A stretch of 35,459 nucleotides of DNA from Sphingomonas palustris (GCA_026225215.1 JAMFSI010000120.1:1-35459); one strand, 5' to 3'; positions 1 to 9,126 are shown, numbered from the stretch's first letter. The notes: a model not told the origin generated them from the sequence alone. A program made the numbers and translations.

Positions 1-209
1 AACATCCGCGAACAGGCCACCTAGCCAAGACCTCAATCGTGACCAAGCGTGGTGCTAAGGATCGCGCGCGCCCACTTATCATGCTGAAGTATATATACTT
101 TATGAAAACCGGTGTTCAAGTGGGGTCATGACGCTGCAAGGTCGAGATAGTCCGTATATTGCATGGCGCACGCGACCTGGGCCAAGCGTTCGAGGGCTAG
201 ATTAAAATC
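1..209. other. Leading non-coding stretch, no gene recognised
   Basis: No convincing coding region or RNA gene is visible. The stretch holds an AT-rich patch with a perfect 14-bp palindrome (AAGTATATATACTT, 87-100), unusual for this GC-rich DNA. It lies downstream of the stop codon of the minus-strand gene that follows, so it could contain that gene's 3' end or the promoter of something left of the window. No T-tract terminator hairpin was found. Confidence 0.4.
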
Positions 210-746
210 CTAAAATCGCACCCCAGAAAACTGCACTGCGAACACAACAGCCGAAACGATCAGCCCCGCCAGAAAACTGCGATAGGCATGGCCCAGCAGC
301 CGGTATTTCTTGTGCTGGAGAACTTGTCCGTTCTGCCAGACGTCGCGAAACATCATCCGGAACATGGCCTCCTCGTCGGCGAGACTCTCGAGGGCCCGCT
401 CGATATATTCATCCTCGGTGAACTGGCTGATGTCCCCGAAAAACATCAGATTGCTGCGCTCGCCCGGCGGATGCCGGGACCGTATCGACGGCATCACCAC
501 CGCGACGGCGAAGCAGGCCGCGACCAAGGCAAAGGCGCCCAGCACCAGCAAGGGCAGCGCGGCATGGCCGCCCTTGCTCGCCTGGCCGATCGCCACGGTG
601 AAGACCAGGAAGGTGGCACCCATCAGGATGCTCGCCTTCTGGTCGGCCATCTGGCTCATCGTCAGATTGTTGACGACGGTCTGGCGCGCCGCGTGACCCG
701 AGTTCGATGAAAAGACCCGGGCCGGCGGCGCCGATCTATCCTCCAT
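210..746 (-). CDS. Small membrane protein of the DUF5706 / Pycsar-effector-like (PycTM) family
   Basis: The product is 178 residues. A stretch at about residues 26-45 carries the family-like pattern N-x-L-x(5)-A-D-x-K-A-S and runs into a first membrane helix (about 38-56). A second helix (about 63-88) and a C-terminal helix (about 155-175) follow, with a charged acidic/aromatic linker between (FTEDEYIERALESLADEE). This layout matches the DUF5706 family, some members of which are the membrane-damaging effectors of Pycsar anti-phage systems; many others are stand-alone proteins of unknown role. The gene follows gdhA by about 15 bp on the same strand, and no pyrimidine cyclase gene is adjacent. 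The ATG at 746 has a weak ribosome site, and ATG 659 is an alternative start that would remove the first 29 residues. The family call is moderately sure; function here is unknown. Confidence 0.6.
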   Translation of the reverse strand: MEDRSAPPARVFSSNSGHAARQTVVNNLTMSQMADQKASILMGATFLVFTVAIGQASKGGHAALPLLVLGAFALVAACFAVAVVMPSIRSRHPPGERSNLMFFGDISQFTEDEYIERALESLADEEAMFRMMFRDVWQNGQVLQHKKYRLLGHAYRSFLAGLIVSAVVFAVQFSGVRF

Positions 747-761
747 GTCGAGAGATCGCGA

Positions 762-2117
762 TCAGACCACCCCGAAGGCCAGCATGGCATCGGCGACCTT
801 CTTGAAGCCGGCGATGTTGGCGCCCTTGACGTAGTCGATGTAGCCGCCGCCCTGGTCGCCATAATCCTGGCAGCTCTTGTGGATACCGGCCATGATGTCC
901 TTCAGCATCTGCTGGAGTTCGGCTTCCTTCCACGAGCGCCGTCCGGAGTTCTGGCTCATTTCCAGGCCGGAGACGGCCACGCCGCCGGCGTTCGAAGCCT
1001 TGCCCGGCGCGTAAAGGATGCGGGCCTTCTTGAAGACATGGACGCCTTCGAGATCGGTCGGCATGTTAGCGCCTTCGGATACCGCCTTCACGCCATTGGC
1101 CACCAGCGCGCGAGCATCTTCGCCGAGCAGCTCGTTCTGCGTGGCGCAGGGCAGCGCGACGTCGCAAGCCACGTTCCACGGAGTCTTGCCCTTGGTGAAA
1201 CTCGAGCCCTTGAACGCTTCGACATAGTCCTCGATGCGGCCGCGACGATGCGTCTTGTGGTGCTTCACCCAGTCGATCTTTTCCTGGTTGATGCCATCGG
1301 GATCATGGATGAAGCCACCCGAATCCGAGAGCGTCAGCACCCGGCCGCCCAATTGCACGATCTTTTCGGCGGCGTGCGTGGCGACATTGCCCGATCCCGA
1401 GATCACCGCGCTCTTGCCGGTCAGATCATCGCCCTTCATCGCCAGCATATTGGCGAGGAAATAGACCGCACCATAGCCGGTGGCCTCGGTACGGATCAGC
1501 GAGCCGCCCCATTCCAGCCCCTTGCCGGTCAACACCCCGGTGAACTGGTTGGTGATGCGCTTGTACTGGCCGAACATATAGCCGATCTCGCGACCGCCCA
1601 CACCGATGTCGCCCGCCGGCACGTCGACGTCGGCGCCGATGTGCCGATACAGCTCGGTCATGAAGCTCTGGCAGAAGCGCATGATTTCCCGCGTGCTCTT
1701 GCCCTTGGGGTTGAAGTTCGACCCGCCCTTGCCGCCGCCCATCGGCAGGCCGGTGAGCGCGTTCTTGAAGGTCTGCTCGAAAGCCAGGAACTTCAGCACG
1801 CTTTCGGTCACCGAGGGGTGAAAGCGGATACCGCCCTTGTAAGGGCCGATGGCGTTGTTGTTCTGGACGCGCCAGCCGCGCTGGACGCGGATATTGCCGT
1901 TATCGTCTTCCCAGCACACGCGGAACGAAACGATACGGTCGGGCTCGGCAATGCGGCGCAGGATCTGATGCTGGTGGTAATCTTCCTTGTCGGCGATGAA
2001 GTCGAAAATATCCTCGGCGACTTCCTGCACGGCCTGAACGAACTCGGATTGATGAGGGTTGCGGCGCTTGACCCCCTCCATGAAACCATTGAAATCAACA
2101 TGGTCAGAAGTCGCCAT
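762..2117 (-). CDS. gdhA: NADP-type glutamate dehydrogenase
   Basis: The product is 451 residues, the usual length of hexameric bacterial NADP-dependent glutamate dehydrogenase. It catalyses reductive amination of 2-oxoglutarate with ammonium to glutamate in the cytoplasm. The substrate domain has the signature LPMGGGKGGSNFNPKGKS with the substrate-binding and catalytic lysines, preceded by GPYKGGIRFHPSV. The Rossmann domain has SGSGNVATHAAEKI. The C-terminus ends LAFGVV, which is complete. I chose ATG 2117 over the in-frame GTG at 2121-2123 because GGGGAGA at 2124-2130 sits 6 nt upstream of the ATG and overlaps the GTG. It is transcribed on its own from the 2131-2300 region, and the DUF5706 gene follows closely. 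No truncation or missing key residue was noticed. Confidence 0.97.
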   Translation of the reverse strand: MATSDHVDFNGFMEGVKRRNPHQSEFVQAVQEVAEDIFDFIADKEDYHQHQILRRIAEPDRIVSFRVCWEDDNGNIRVQRGWRVQNNNAIGPYKGGIRFHPSVTESVLKFLAFEQTFKNALTGLPMGGGKGGSNFNPKGKSTREIMRFCQSFMTELYRHIGADVDVPAGDIGVGGREIGYMFGQYKRITNQFTGVLTGKGLEWGGSLIRTEATGYGAVYFLANMLAMKGDDLTGKSAVISGSGNVATHAAEKIVQLGGRVLTLSDSGGFIHDPDGINQEKIDWVKHHKTHRRGRIEDYVEAFKGSSFTKGKTPWNVACDVALPCATQNELLGEDARALVANGVKAVSEGANMPTDLEGVHVFKKARILYAPGKASNAGGVAVSGLEMSQNSGRRSWKEAELQQMLKDIMAGIHKSCQDYGDQGGGYIDYVKGANIAGFKKVADAMLAFGVV

Positions 2118-2201
2118 GAACACTCTCCCCTAAACGCGTGACTGAAATTTGTCTGAATTGGTAGCTGATTATGCGTTGGCCGATTATGGCTTCTGGTCGA
2201 T

Positions 2202-2218
2202 CAACTGTAATTCAGTTG
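2202..2218. promoter_or_regulatory. Inverted repeat upstream of gdhA, possible operator
   Basis: CAACTG (2202-2207) and CAGTTG (2213-2218) form a perfect 6-bp inverted repeat around TAATT, about 85 bp upstream of the gdhA start. The surrounding 2131-2300 stretch is AT-richer than the genes and must hold the gdhA promoter, though I cannot assign -35/-10 boxes with confidence. A regulator site is an inference from position and symmetry only. Confidence 0.3.
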
Positions 2219-2300
2219 TAACATGCGGCCCGGCGCGGAATATTCCCGCAAAAGCGATTCATTGCAACTGCGTCAGCCGCTAATAAGCGCAATATTTTTG

Positions 2301-2446
2301 AGAGTATGATCGAAATTCGCGAAAGGGCGAATTTCGAAGTCTGTTCTGTCCCGCTTCACTGACCCAACCACTCCGAGGGTACCATAAATGGGTGGCTGGG
2401 CCTGGGAGCGGGACGGCACAGACTATCCGAAACGAAGTTTCAGATC
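2301..2446 (+). repeat. Triple-hairpin palindromic element, copy 1
   Basis: Three stem-loops lie in a row. Hairpin C is CGAAATTCGC/GCGAATTTCG (2311-2320 with 2327-2336, perfect 10 bp). The long hairpin B pairs 2338-2355 with 2407-2424 and 2361-2373 with 2390-2402, with a few mismatches. Hairpin A is ATCCGAAAC (2425-2433) with GTTTCAGAT (2437-2445), one mismatch. The ends AGAGTATGATC and GATCAGTCTCT form an imperfect terminal inverted repeat. The whole unit aligns along its length with the reverse complement of 9704-9851, so it is a dispersed element and not a one-off terminator. It begins immediately after the virB11 stop and may also act as a transcription terminator for the T4SS operon. It encodes nothing. 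Confidence 0.85.
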
Positions 2447-2452
2447 AGTCTC

Positions 2453-3460
2453 TTACACCAACAGGTCACGAGCGACGGCGATATCCGCGATTCGCCGCTG
2501 GCCATCACTCCGTTCCAGCTGGACCACGATATCGATGACGCTGGCGGCATAGCTAAGCGTTTCGCCGCGTGCGAGGCCGAGCCCTGCCTGCATCACCATC
2601 AAGGCGATCTGCTCCAAGGCACCGATCGGGGTGTTGGCATGGACGGTCGAGAACGACCCCGGATGGCCGGTGTTGATCGCGCGCAGAAAGCTGATCGCTT
2701 CCCGGCCACGCAATTCGCCGACAACGATGCGATCGGGGCGCAAGCGTAGCGCCGTCTGGACCAGATCATCAGCAGTGACCCGCGCCTCGCCCAGTTCGCC
2801 CTTGACCGCGACCAGACCCACACCGTTCTGGGCCGGCAACCGCAGTTCGGGCGTATCCTCGATCAGGATGATCCGCTCGTCGGCGGGAATCTCGCTGAGC
2901 ATGGCATTGAGGAAAGTGGTCTTGCCCGTGGAAGTGCCGCCGGAAATGAGGATGGTGCGGCGTTCCCGGATCGCCGCGCGCAGATAGGCAATGGGCTGAG
3001 CGCGAGGGTCGGGCAGCGGCGCCGCGACGCGATCCGCCAGCGCGCCGTGATCGTAAGCATCGAGCGGCAGATCAAGCAGGCGGTGCCGGCGGATCGCCAT
3101 CGCCCAATGCGCGCGGGTAGCGGGCGGCCCGCATAATTGCACCCGCGCCCCGCCGGGCAAAGTCGCGGCGAGCAGCGGATGTTCGCGATTGATGCCCTGA
3201 TGCGTGACCCTGGCGACCTGCTCGGCGAGGCGCGCCAGCAAGCGGTCGGTGACTTGGGGAACCTCGATCCGGCCCATGCGCGGCCAGGTCGCATCCTCGA
3301 CCCAGATCTCGCCGGGGCGATTGACGATAATCTCGGTGACGGTTTCACATTCCAGCCAGGGGCGGAACGGCTCGAGATAAGCGTCGAGATAGACACTGCG
3401 CGGCAATTCCGGGGCCGTGCTGCTCTCGGGCAGAGGCACGAGAGCAGCACGCGCGTTCAT
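2453..3460 (-). CDS. virB11: VirB11-type T4SS ATPase
   Basis: The product is 335 residues, normal for VirB11/TrbB hexameric traffic ATPases that sit at the cytoplasmic base of type IV secretion systems. Visible motifs are Walker A GGTSTGKTT with Lys at about residue 180, the Asp box IILIEDTPEL, Walker B RIVVGELRG and the His box STVHANTP. The N-terminal domain (about 20-130) is the usual VirB11 N-terminal fold. The start ATG overlaps the virB10 stop by 4 bp (ATGA), so the two are translationally coupled. It is the last gene of the operon. The TAA stop at 2453-2455 directly abuts the palindromic element, which may have supplied the stop codon; the last residues (ARDLLV) nonetheless look complete. 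Confidence 0.95.
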   Translation of the reverse strand: MNARAALVPLPESSTAPELPRSVYLDAYLEPFRPWLECETVTEIIVNRPGEIWVEDATWPRMGRIEVPQVTDRLLARLAEQVARVTHQGINREHPLLAATLPGGARVQLCGPPATRAHWAMAIRRHRLLDLPLDAYDHGALADRVAAPLPDPRAQPIAYLRAAIRERRTILISGGTSTGKTTFLNAMLSEIPADERIILIEDTPELRLPAQNGVGLVAVKGELGEARVTADDLVQTALRLRPDRIVVGELRGREAISFLRAINTGHPGSFSTVHANTPIGALEQIALMVMQAGLGLARGETLSYAASVIDIVVQLERSDGQRRIADIAVARDLLV

Positions 3461-4578
3461 TCGGTGGTGACCTTGGCGAAATCGAGGTCGCGGGCGGTGA
3501 ATACCCGCACCGGCTCGCCGGGATGGACGCGGATCGTCGGGCCGATCTGGCCGGTCTGGCCGACCGCGGTCGAGGCTGCCGACTGGCCCGAGCCGGCGAT
3601 GATGACGCTGGTGCCACCGCTGCCGATCGCGCTGAGCCCGCTCATCACGGTCAGCAGCATCGCCGAGCCGAAGCGTTCGAAGAAATGCGTGTTAACGCTG
3701 CCGGACAAGCCCGATTCGCCGTCGAAGCCGGTGGCGGGCGAGCCGATGTTGACCGAAACCCCGTCGGGCCGGATCAGCCTGGTCCAGATCACATAGATGC
3801 GGTGTTGCCCGGCTTGCAGCCCGCTCTTGTACTGGCCGATCAGTCGCGAGGAGCGCGGCACCAGCACCCTGGTGCCATCGAAGGAGCGCACATCGGTCGA
3901 GACGATCGCCCGGCAATAGCCCGGCACATCGGTATCGATCGCGGTTTCCAGCACGGCGGGGATCAGCGTGCCCTGCGCCACCGTGGTCTTGGGGTTGATG
4001 CTGGCGCTGGCGGTGGCCGCGCCACTGCCGGTCGTGCCCAGCCGGGCGGCGAATTCATCATTGCCATTGGCGCCGTTCGTCGCCGCCGGAGCCCCCGGTG
4101 CCGCAACCGGTACCGGCACGGGTTCCATCGCCGGCATTGCACTGGCGTCGAACACCACCGTCGGCGATGACAACGGGTTCGCTTCCGATATTGGGCGATA
4201 AGCCTGCAACGGCGGCCCCGCAAAATTGGGATGAGCGACGGGCATGGGCTGCGCCAAGGGCGCTACCGGTCCGTGCCAGGCAGGAGCGACCGGCGCCGCG
4301 ACGGGCATGGGCGCTATCGGCCCGGCGCGGTTGGCCATGTGGTTGTTCATGCCCCAGAACGTCACCGCGCCGAGCAGGCCGATCACCGCGATTCCGCCCA
4401 GCAGCACCATGGCATCGGAACGCGGCTGGCGCTGCGTGACCGCCGGAAGGACATGACGCGTGGCGAGGTCGATCACCTCGGCGCCTTGCCGGGGATCGGT
4501 ATCGTTCGAGGCGGCCAGGCGGCTGGTGCCGGTGCGCGACCGCGGCAGCGCCGAATAGGGGGAGTTGCTGAGGCTCAT
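3457..4578 (-). CDS. virB10: VirB10/TrbI-type T4SS core-complex protein
   Basis: The product is 373 residues. It has a cytoplasmic N-terminus (1-55), a single membrane helix (about 57-77, MVLLGGIAVIGLLGAVTFWG) and a long Pro/Ala-rich periplasmic linker (about 85-185). The C-terminal TrbI/VirB10 domain starts near GTLIPAVLETAIDTDVPG and continues through VLVPRSSRLIGQYKSG and IRPDGVSVNIGSPATGFDG to PGEPVRVFTARDLDF. VirB10 spans both membranes and links the inner-membrane ATPases to the outer-membrane pore made with VirB9. It overlaps virB9 upstream and virB11 downstream by 4 bp each. The gene is somewhat shorter than VirB10 of Agrobacterium but has all regions expected. No VirB7 lipoprotein gene is nearby to complete a classical core complex. 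Confidence 0.94.
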   Translation of the reverse strand: MSLSNSPYSALPRSRTGTSRLAASNDTDPRQGAEVIDLATRHVLPAVTQRQPRSDAMVLLGGIAVIGLLGAVTFWGMNNHMANRAGPIAPMPVAAPVAPAWHGPVAPLAQPMPVAHPNFAGPPLQAYRPISEANPLSSPTVVFDASAMPAMEPVPVPVAAPGAPAATNGANGNDEFAARLGTTGSGAATASASINPKTTVAQGTLIPAVLETAIDTDVPGYCRAIVSTDVRSFDGTRVLVPRSSRLIGQYKSGLQAGQHRIYVIWTRLIRPDGVSVNIGSPATGFDGESGLSGSVNTHFFERFGSAMLLTVMSGLSAIGSGGTSVIIAGSGQSAASTAVGQTGQIGPTIRVHPGEPVRVFTARDLDFAKVTTE

Positions 4579-5417
4579 GGCGCGTCGCTCCGTAAGGGTG
4601 CGTTCGTGGCGACCGGTGTTCCAGCCGGAGAATTGGTGGCCATCGCGGCCGGCGGATCGGTGCGGGCCGGCAAATGGCCCTCTCCCGTATGTTCGACGAT
4701 AGCGCTGTCGCGGCCCGAGCGCAGCACGATGCGATGCGGCACGCCTTCGACTACGATCACCTCACCGCGCATCGAAAAATTGACCGGGCCTTCATTGCCC
4801 TTTTCATCATCGACGAGAATCGCCGGGAGTACGGTTTTCTCCGGCCAACTCAGATAAGTGTCGCGGCCATCGTCATATACCCGCGCCGGGGTCAGCGCGG
4901 CTTTGCCCTTGGCGTGCCAACCGAAGTCGAGTGCGGAGGGATCGATCGGCAAGGCATCCGGGCCGCCCTTGGCGATCGCAGTCTCTTCGCTGGTCAGCGG
5001 CGCGGGCGCGACCGGTTTCGCCGGTTTGGGCGGCGCGGGATAGCTGAAGCGCAGGAAATAGACCGGCGGTCCGCTCGGCGCCGCGACCAGATCGAAGAAA
5101 TAGCTGTGCTGGTCAGTGACCACAGTGAGGTTAGTGCGCGCCCGGGCATGCAGTGGTTTCACGAACAGCATATTGACGCGCTTGTTGGGCGTGACCTGCC
5201 ACAGCGTGGAATCGCCGATAGCGACGTTTTCGATGTGCTCGTCCTCGCCGAAAGCGATCGTCGCCTGTACGCCGGTCTTGCCATCGAGGCGTTCGACGAC
5301 ATTGTCGCGGTAAGGCAGCGTGATCAGGCGCGAGTCACTGGCCATGGCGGGAGACGCCAGGACGCAGGCAAAAGCGATCATCGCGGCGAGGTGATGACCC
5401 CAGGATCGGCGGATCAT
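4575..5417 (-). CDS. virB9: VirB9/TrbG-type T4SS outer-membrane core protein
   Basis: The product is 280 residues. A signal peptide (about 1-27, ending SPAMAS) is followed by the N-terminal VirB9 domain, with the family-like start SRLITLPYRDNVVERLDGKTGVQATIAFGEDEHIENVAIGD broken across about residues 28-70 and KPLHARARTNLTVVTDQHSY near 90-105. A Pro-rich linker (about 125-145) leads to the C-terminal domain that contacts VirB7 and VirB10 in known systems (PARVYDDGRDTYLSWPE, then a GEVIVVEGVPHRIVLRSG stretch). A low-complexity Ala/Pro/Thr tail follows. The start overlaps the virB6 stop (ATGA). It acts in the periplasm and outer membrane. There is no room for a virB8 gene between virB6 and virB9, where one is often found. 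Confidence 0.94.
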   Translation of the reverse strand: MIRRSWGHHLAAMIAFACVLASPAMASDSRLITLPYRDNVVERLDGKTGVQATIAFGEDEHIENVAIGDSTLWQVTPNKRVNMLFVKPLHARARTNLTVVTDQHSYFFDLVAAPSGPPVYFLRFSYPAPPKPAKPVAPAPLTSEETAIAKGGPDALPIDPSALDFGWHAKGKAALTPARVYDDGRDTYLSWPEKTVLPAILVDDEKGNEGPVNFSMRGEVIVVEGVPHRIVLRSGRDSAIVEHTGEGHLPARTDPPAAMATNSPAGTPVATNAPLRSDAP

Positions 5418-6658
5418 TTCAGCCTCCGGTTTTCAGGCGGCGCCCGGAAGCGGCTGCCGATTCCGCTGGCGCGACGCCCACCCTCGTTGGCGTTCGCGGC
5501 AGACCGGCCATCGCTTCCGGCATAATGCCCACCGGCGACCGGCGCGGTAACGACCAGCCGCGAATGCGACCGGCTGGTCGGTGGCAAAGCGGCAGCGCCC
5601 ACCGAAGATGGCGCGCCGGTAGTCGTCGCCCCGCCGGTCTGGTTCGTGGGCGATAGCATCGCTGCTCCAGGCACGCTCGCGGGAAAACGGCTGAAATCCA
5701 CTGCAACCGGCGCCGCTGACGGCGTCATTCCAGACGGAAACACCTGCCACGCGCCGACGATAGTCGCCGCAGTGCGCAGCACCATGATCATCAGCGCGGC
5801 ATGGACGGCGGCGATCATGAAAAAAGTCATCGCACCACGCGCATCGATACCATCCGGCCCGGCAAGATGGTTCACCGCCGGGACCGCCAATTCCAGCGTA
5901 AAGGCGCCGCCGACTACCGCGAGCAACGGCGCGGTCGCGGCCAAAACCATCGCCCTCAACCAGCCCACGAACAACCCGCGCGTCGCCGGGAACAGCGCCA
6001 TCACCACGAACACCGGCCCCAGCGCCAGCATCAGCGCGAGGATGATCCGCGAAGTCACCAGCACGCCCACGGTCGCCAGCAGCAGGATGGTGGCGCCGGC
6101 CCAGAGCATGTTATTGGGCGATACGCCGCCAGGGTGGGGCACAGCAGCCGGGGTCCCCGTGCCGTTCGTAGCCGGGACGGCTTGACCAGCCGGCCCGGCG
6201 ACCGGTTGGGGCGCGGGCTGGGCCGGCTGCTGGCTATCGCTGATCTCAGCGATGGCGGAGAACAGAATATCGATCCGGTCGGCGAAGATCTGCGTGGCCG
6301 AGCCCTGGGTACCCATCACCGCACCGGCCAGTTCGTCGGGCGCACCGGTCGCGAGTGTCCAGACCACGCCTTGATAAGCGGCCCAACTGGTCGCGAAGGC
6401 GAGCACCAGGCCGACACCCATCATCCGCTGCGTAAGCGCGCCGATTCCCAGCCGCGTGCGTCCGGCGAGCAGGGCCAGGGCGAAAATGGCGATGTAGAGC
6501 GTCAGCAGCGCGGTCAGCGCCGGCATCAACGAGCCGTGGAGACCGAGCAGCCGGTCGAAGGCGGTGGTGGTGACTTGCTGGCTCATGCAATCGACCGCGC
6601 GCAGCGCCGGGGCCACGCCATTGCCGGCATCGGCGATCAGATCGCCGCAACCGCTCAT
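5414..6658 (-). CDS. virB6: VirB6/TrbL-type T4SS inner-membrane protein
   Basis: The product is 414 residues from ATG 6658, which overlaps the virB4 TGA by 4 bp. It is a polytopic membrane protein with hydrophobic segments at about 40-65, 77-100, 190-220, 225-250, 258-280 and 290-315. A Pro/Ala-rich loop between the second and third segments (about 145-185) is probably periplasmic, and a long hydrophilic Gly/Ser/Thr-rich tail runs from about 330 to the end. VirB6/TrbL proteins form the inner-membrane channel part of T4SS and are weakly conserved; the call rests on topology, length and position between virB4 and virB9. An upstream in-frame start inside virB4 would add nine Arg-rich residues and is less likely. 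Confidence 0.88.
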   Translation of the reverse strand: MSGCGDLIADAGNGVAPALRAVDCMSQQVTTTAFDRLLGLHGSLMPALTALLTLYIAIFALALLAGRTRLGIGALTQRMMGVGLVLAFATSWAAYQGVVWTLATGAPDELAGAVMGTQGSATQIFADRIDILFSAIAEISDSQQPAQPAPQPVAGPAGQAVPATNGTGTPAAVPHPGGVSPNNMLWAGATILLLATVGVLVTSRIILALMLALGPVFVVMALFPATRGLFVGWLRAMVLAATAPLLAVVGGAFTLELAVPAVNHLAGPDGIDARGAMTFFMIAAVHAALMIMVLRTAATIVGAWQVFPSGMTPSAAPVAVDFSRFPASVPGAAMLSPTNQTGGATTTGAPSSVGAAALPPTSRSHSRLVVTAPVAGGHYAGSDGRSAANANEGGRRASGIGSRFRAPPENRRLK

Positions 6659-9126
6659 TCGGCTGCCACGGCGGCGGCGGGCCAATCGAATGCCGACTCG
6701 CCATCCGTTTCACCCTGTGCGCCATCGCCGCCAGGCCACATGCTGCCGGTGAGCGCACCGTACCAATTGGCCGGGTGGTCACCCAGCTTGGCGCGCAACC
6801 GGTCGAGCCGGCGCACGGTGCTCTCGCGCCCGGACAGCACGGTGATCACTTCGTCCATCCCCGACAGATCGAGCCGCAGCACGGTCGAGGCGTCGCCTTG
6901 GCGCAGCAGGAAGCAGCGGCTCTGGACCGGCAGGGTGCGGATGATATCCAGCTCGTGCCGGGTGAGGCCGAAGCCGGTGCAATAATCTTCGGGCCGCGCG
7001 CGCGGATTGGGAGTGAAGATCATCGTCGCGGTCTGCTCGACCAGCGCGGCGGCGATGGTGCTGTCCAGCGCATCGCGGGCGCTTTGCGTGACGAAGCCGA
7101 CCAGCGCGTTGCGCTTGCGCAGGGTTTTCAGCCAATCGCGGATGCGCTCGGCGAATACCGGATCATCGAGCACTTTCCAGCCCTCGTCGATCAGGATCAT
7201 CGTCGGATCGCCGTCGAGCCGTTCCTCGATACGGTGGAACAGATACATCATCACCGGGGTGCGCAGCGCCGGTGATTCGAGCAGTTCGGTGAGGTCGAAG
7301 CCGAGCGTGCGCGCCGAGAGATCAAGCCGATCCTCGGCATGATCGAACAGCCAGCCATGCGGGCCATCGACGGTCCACGGCGCCAGCCGGCTGGCCAGGT
7401 CACCCGGAATCGGCCGGCGGCTGCCCGCCAGCAATTCATGGAAATGCGACAGCCGCCGCAGCGCCGGATCATGGGCGTAAGCCGCATCGACGGCGGCGGC
7501 GATGGTGGCGCGCTCCTCGGGTCCTTGGGCGGCGAGCAGCACCCCGAACCAGTCGCGCAGAAAGGCGCGGTTGCTGGCGGTGTCCGGCAGAGCGAGCGGG
7601 TTGAAGCCGGTCGCGTGGCCGGACGAAATCCGGCTGTAGCGCCCGCCGATGCCGCGAATGAACACTTCCGAGCCGCGATCCTTGTCGAACAACACCGTGC
7701 GCGGGGCAAACCGCTGTGCCTGCGCGGCGAGGAAGTTCAGCACCACGGTCTTGCCCGAGCCCGAGGGCCCGATCACGGTGAAATTGCCCAGATCGCCGTG
7801 ATGGAAGCTGAAGAAATAGGGGGTCGAAGAGGTGGTTTCGAGCAAGGCGACGGCGTCGCCCCAATGGTTATCCTCGGCGGCCCCCATCGCCTGGCCGTGG
7901 AGCGACGCGAAGCAGGCCATATTGGCGCTGGAGATCAGGGCGCGGCGGACGATATAAGCCTCGTTGCCGGGGAACTGCCCCCAGAACGACGGTTCGAGAT
8001 TGACGTCCTCGCGCACCGCGACCGCGCCCGCATTCGCCAGCGCCGAGGCAATCTCGGCGCAGCCGCCATCGAGATCCTCGAGGCTGTCGCCGCGCACCAG
8101 CACCGACAAATGGTGATCGCCGTAGCCGACCGCGCCGATACCGAGCGTGTCGCGCGCCGCCATCAACTCGCGCCGCTCCGCCATCGCCTCCTCATCGGCG
8201 GAACGCAGACGGCGCAGCGCGAGATCGATCCGTTCGCGGGCCAATTGGCCATCGCAGGGTGCCCAGGTTTCGGTCAGCACCAATTCGCGCGGCAAGCGCA
8301 GCAGCGGGTCGGTCAGCCCCGCGGCAGTGGCTTCGGGATAGCCCTTGAGACCAAGGATGGCGGCAAAGTGCGAGCCCTCGGCACCGCGCAATTCCATCGC
8401 ATCGAGGCCGAAGCTGACCCGGCGATAGGGGATCATGTCGCCCAGCGCGCTATCGGGGGGTGGCCGACGGACCGGGCGCATCTCGCCGTTGTACAACGCC
8501 GAAATCAGTTCGAGCAGTTCGGAGCAGGTGCCGTTGTCGCCCTCGTAATCGCCGAGCGCGCGCACCCCATAGGGCTGGAGCAGATTGGTCAGCCCGCCGA
8601 CCATCGCGCTAAGCGCTCTGAGATCGCTTGGGTCGGCGGCTACCGGCGTCGCGCCGCGTTGCGAAAGGCGCCGCCCGAGCCGTTCCGCCCAGCCGGTCTT
8701 GCCCCGGGCCGGGCGGCGCAGAATGGTCAGGAACTGATCGTTCACGAACAGCGCTCCGCCGGCCATCCGCTGCCGCCAGCGCGCGTCGATATGCCCGCAG
8801 AGCGGATCATCGAAGGAACCGGCAAAATCGATCGCGACCCGACGCCGGACGATGTGGTGATAGACGACGAAGCGCGAATCGACGCCGGTGCGCAGCCATA
8901 ATTCGCGCACCGCGGCATGCGCATTCAGATCGATAGCGTCGGCGGAATCGCTGGGCAGGCCAGGGACATGCAGCCCGGCCATGACCGAGCCATCGCGCAG
9001 CAGCAGCAGATTGGGCCCGGGCTCCTGATCGACCAGGCTGAGATACGGCAAGCGGTCGCCCGCTCGCGCCTCGCGCCGCCGCCAGGACGCAAAGCTACCG
9101 CGATTTTCGCCAGCTTCATGGAGCAT
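6655..9126 (-). CDS. virB4: VirB4-type T4SS ATPase
   Basis: The product is 823 residues, standard for VirB4, the large ATPase that energises pilus and substrate steps at the inner membrane. The N-terminal CagE/TrbE/VirB4 domain occupies about 1-400. The C-terminal RecA-like domain has Walker A GPSGSGKTVVLNFL (Lys about 459), FDKDRGSEVFIRGIGG after it, and Walker B MILIDEGWKVLDDP, followed by a QSARDALDS arginine-finger region. I chose ATG 9126 (MLHEAGENRG), which overlaps the end of virB3 by 11 bp; a longer reading frame to 9249 would lie wholly inside virB3 and has virB3-shadow sequence. The stop overlaps virB6. All catalytic motifs are intact, so the system is not obviously decayed at this gene. 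Confidence 0.96.
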   Translation of the reverse strand: MLHEAGENRGSFASWRRREARAGDRLPYLSLVDQEPGPNLLLLRDGSVMAGLHVPGLPSDSADAIDLNAHAAVRELWLRTGVDSRFVVYHHIVRRRVAIDFAGSFDDPLCGHIDARWRQRMAGGALFVNDQFLTILRRPARGKTGWAERLGRRLSQRGATPVAADPSDLRALSAMVGGLTNLLQPYGVRALGDYEGDNGTCSELLELISALYNGEMRPVRRPPPDSALGDMIPYRRVSFGLDAMELRGAEGSHFAAILGLKGYPEATAAGLTDPLLRLPRELVLTETWAPCDGQLARERIDLALRRLRSADEEAMAERRELMAARDTLGIGAVGYGDHHLSVLVRGDSLEDLDGGCAEIASALANAGAVAVREDVNLEPSFWGQFPGNEAYIVRRALISSANMACFASLHGQAMGAAEDNHWGDAVALLETTSSTPYFFSFHHGDLGNFTVIGPSGSGKTVVLNFLAAQAQRFAPRTVLFDKDRGSEVFIRGIGGRYSRISSGHATGFNPLALPDTASNRAFLRDWFGVLLAAQGPEERATIAAAVDAAYAHDPALRRLSHFHELLAGSRRPIPGDLASRLAPWTVDGPHGWLFDHAEDRLDLSARTLGFDLTELLESPALRTPVMMYLFHRIEERLDGDPTMILIDEGWKVLDDPVFAERIRDWLKTLRKRNALVGFVTQSARDALDSTIAAALVEQTATMIFTPNPRARPEDYCTGFGLTRHELDIIRTLPVQSRCFLLRQGDASTVLRLDLSGMDEVITVLSGRESTVRRLDRLRAKLGDHPANWYGALTGSMWPGGDGAQGETDGESAFDWPAAAVAAE

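Noticed and set aside
87..100. 14-bp palindrome AAGTATATATACTT as an operator or origin element
   Set aside because: It is a simple AT repeat-like palindrome with no neighbouring gene in view to regulate; kept only as a note.
5410..5420. A missed virB8 between virB6 and virB9
   Set aside because: The stop of virB6 and the start of virB9 overlap by 4 bp, leaving no space.
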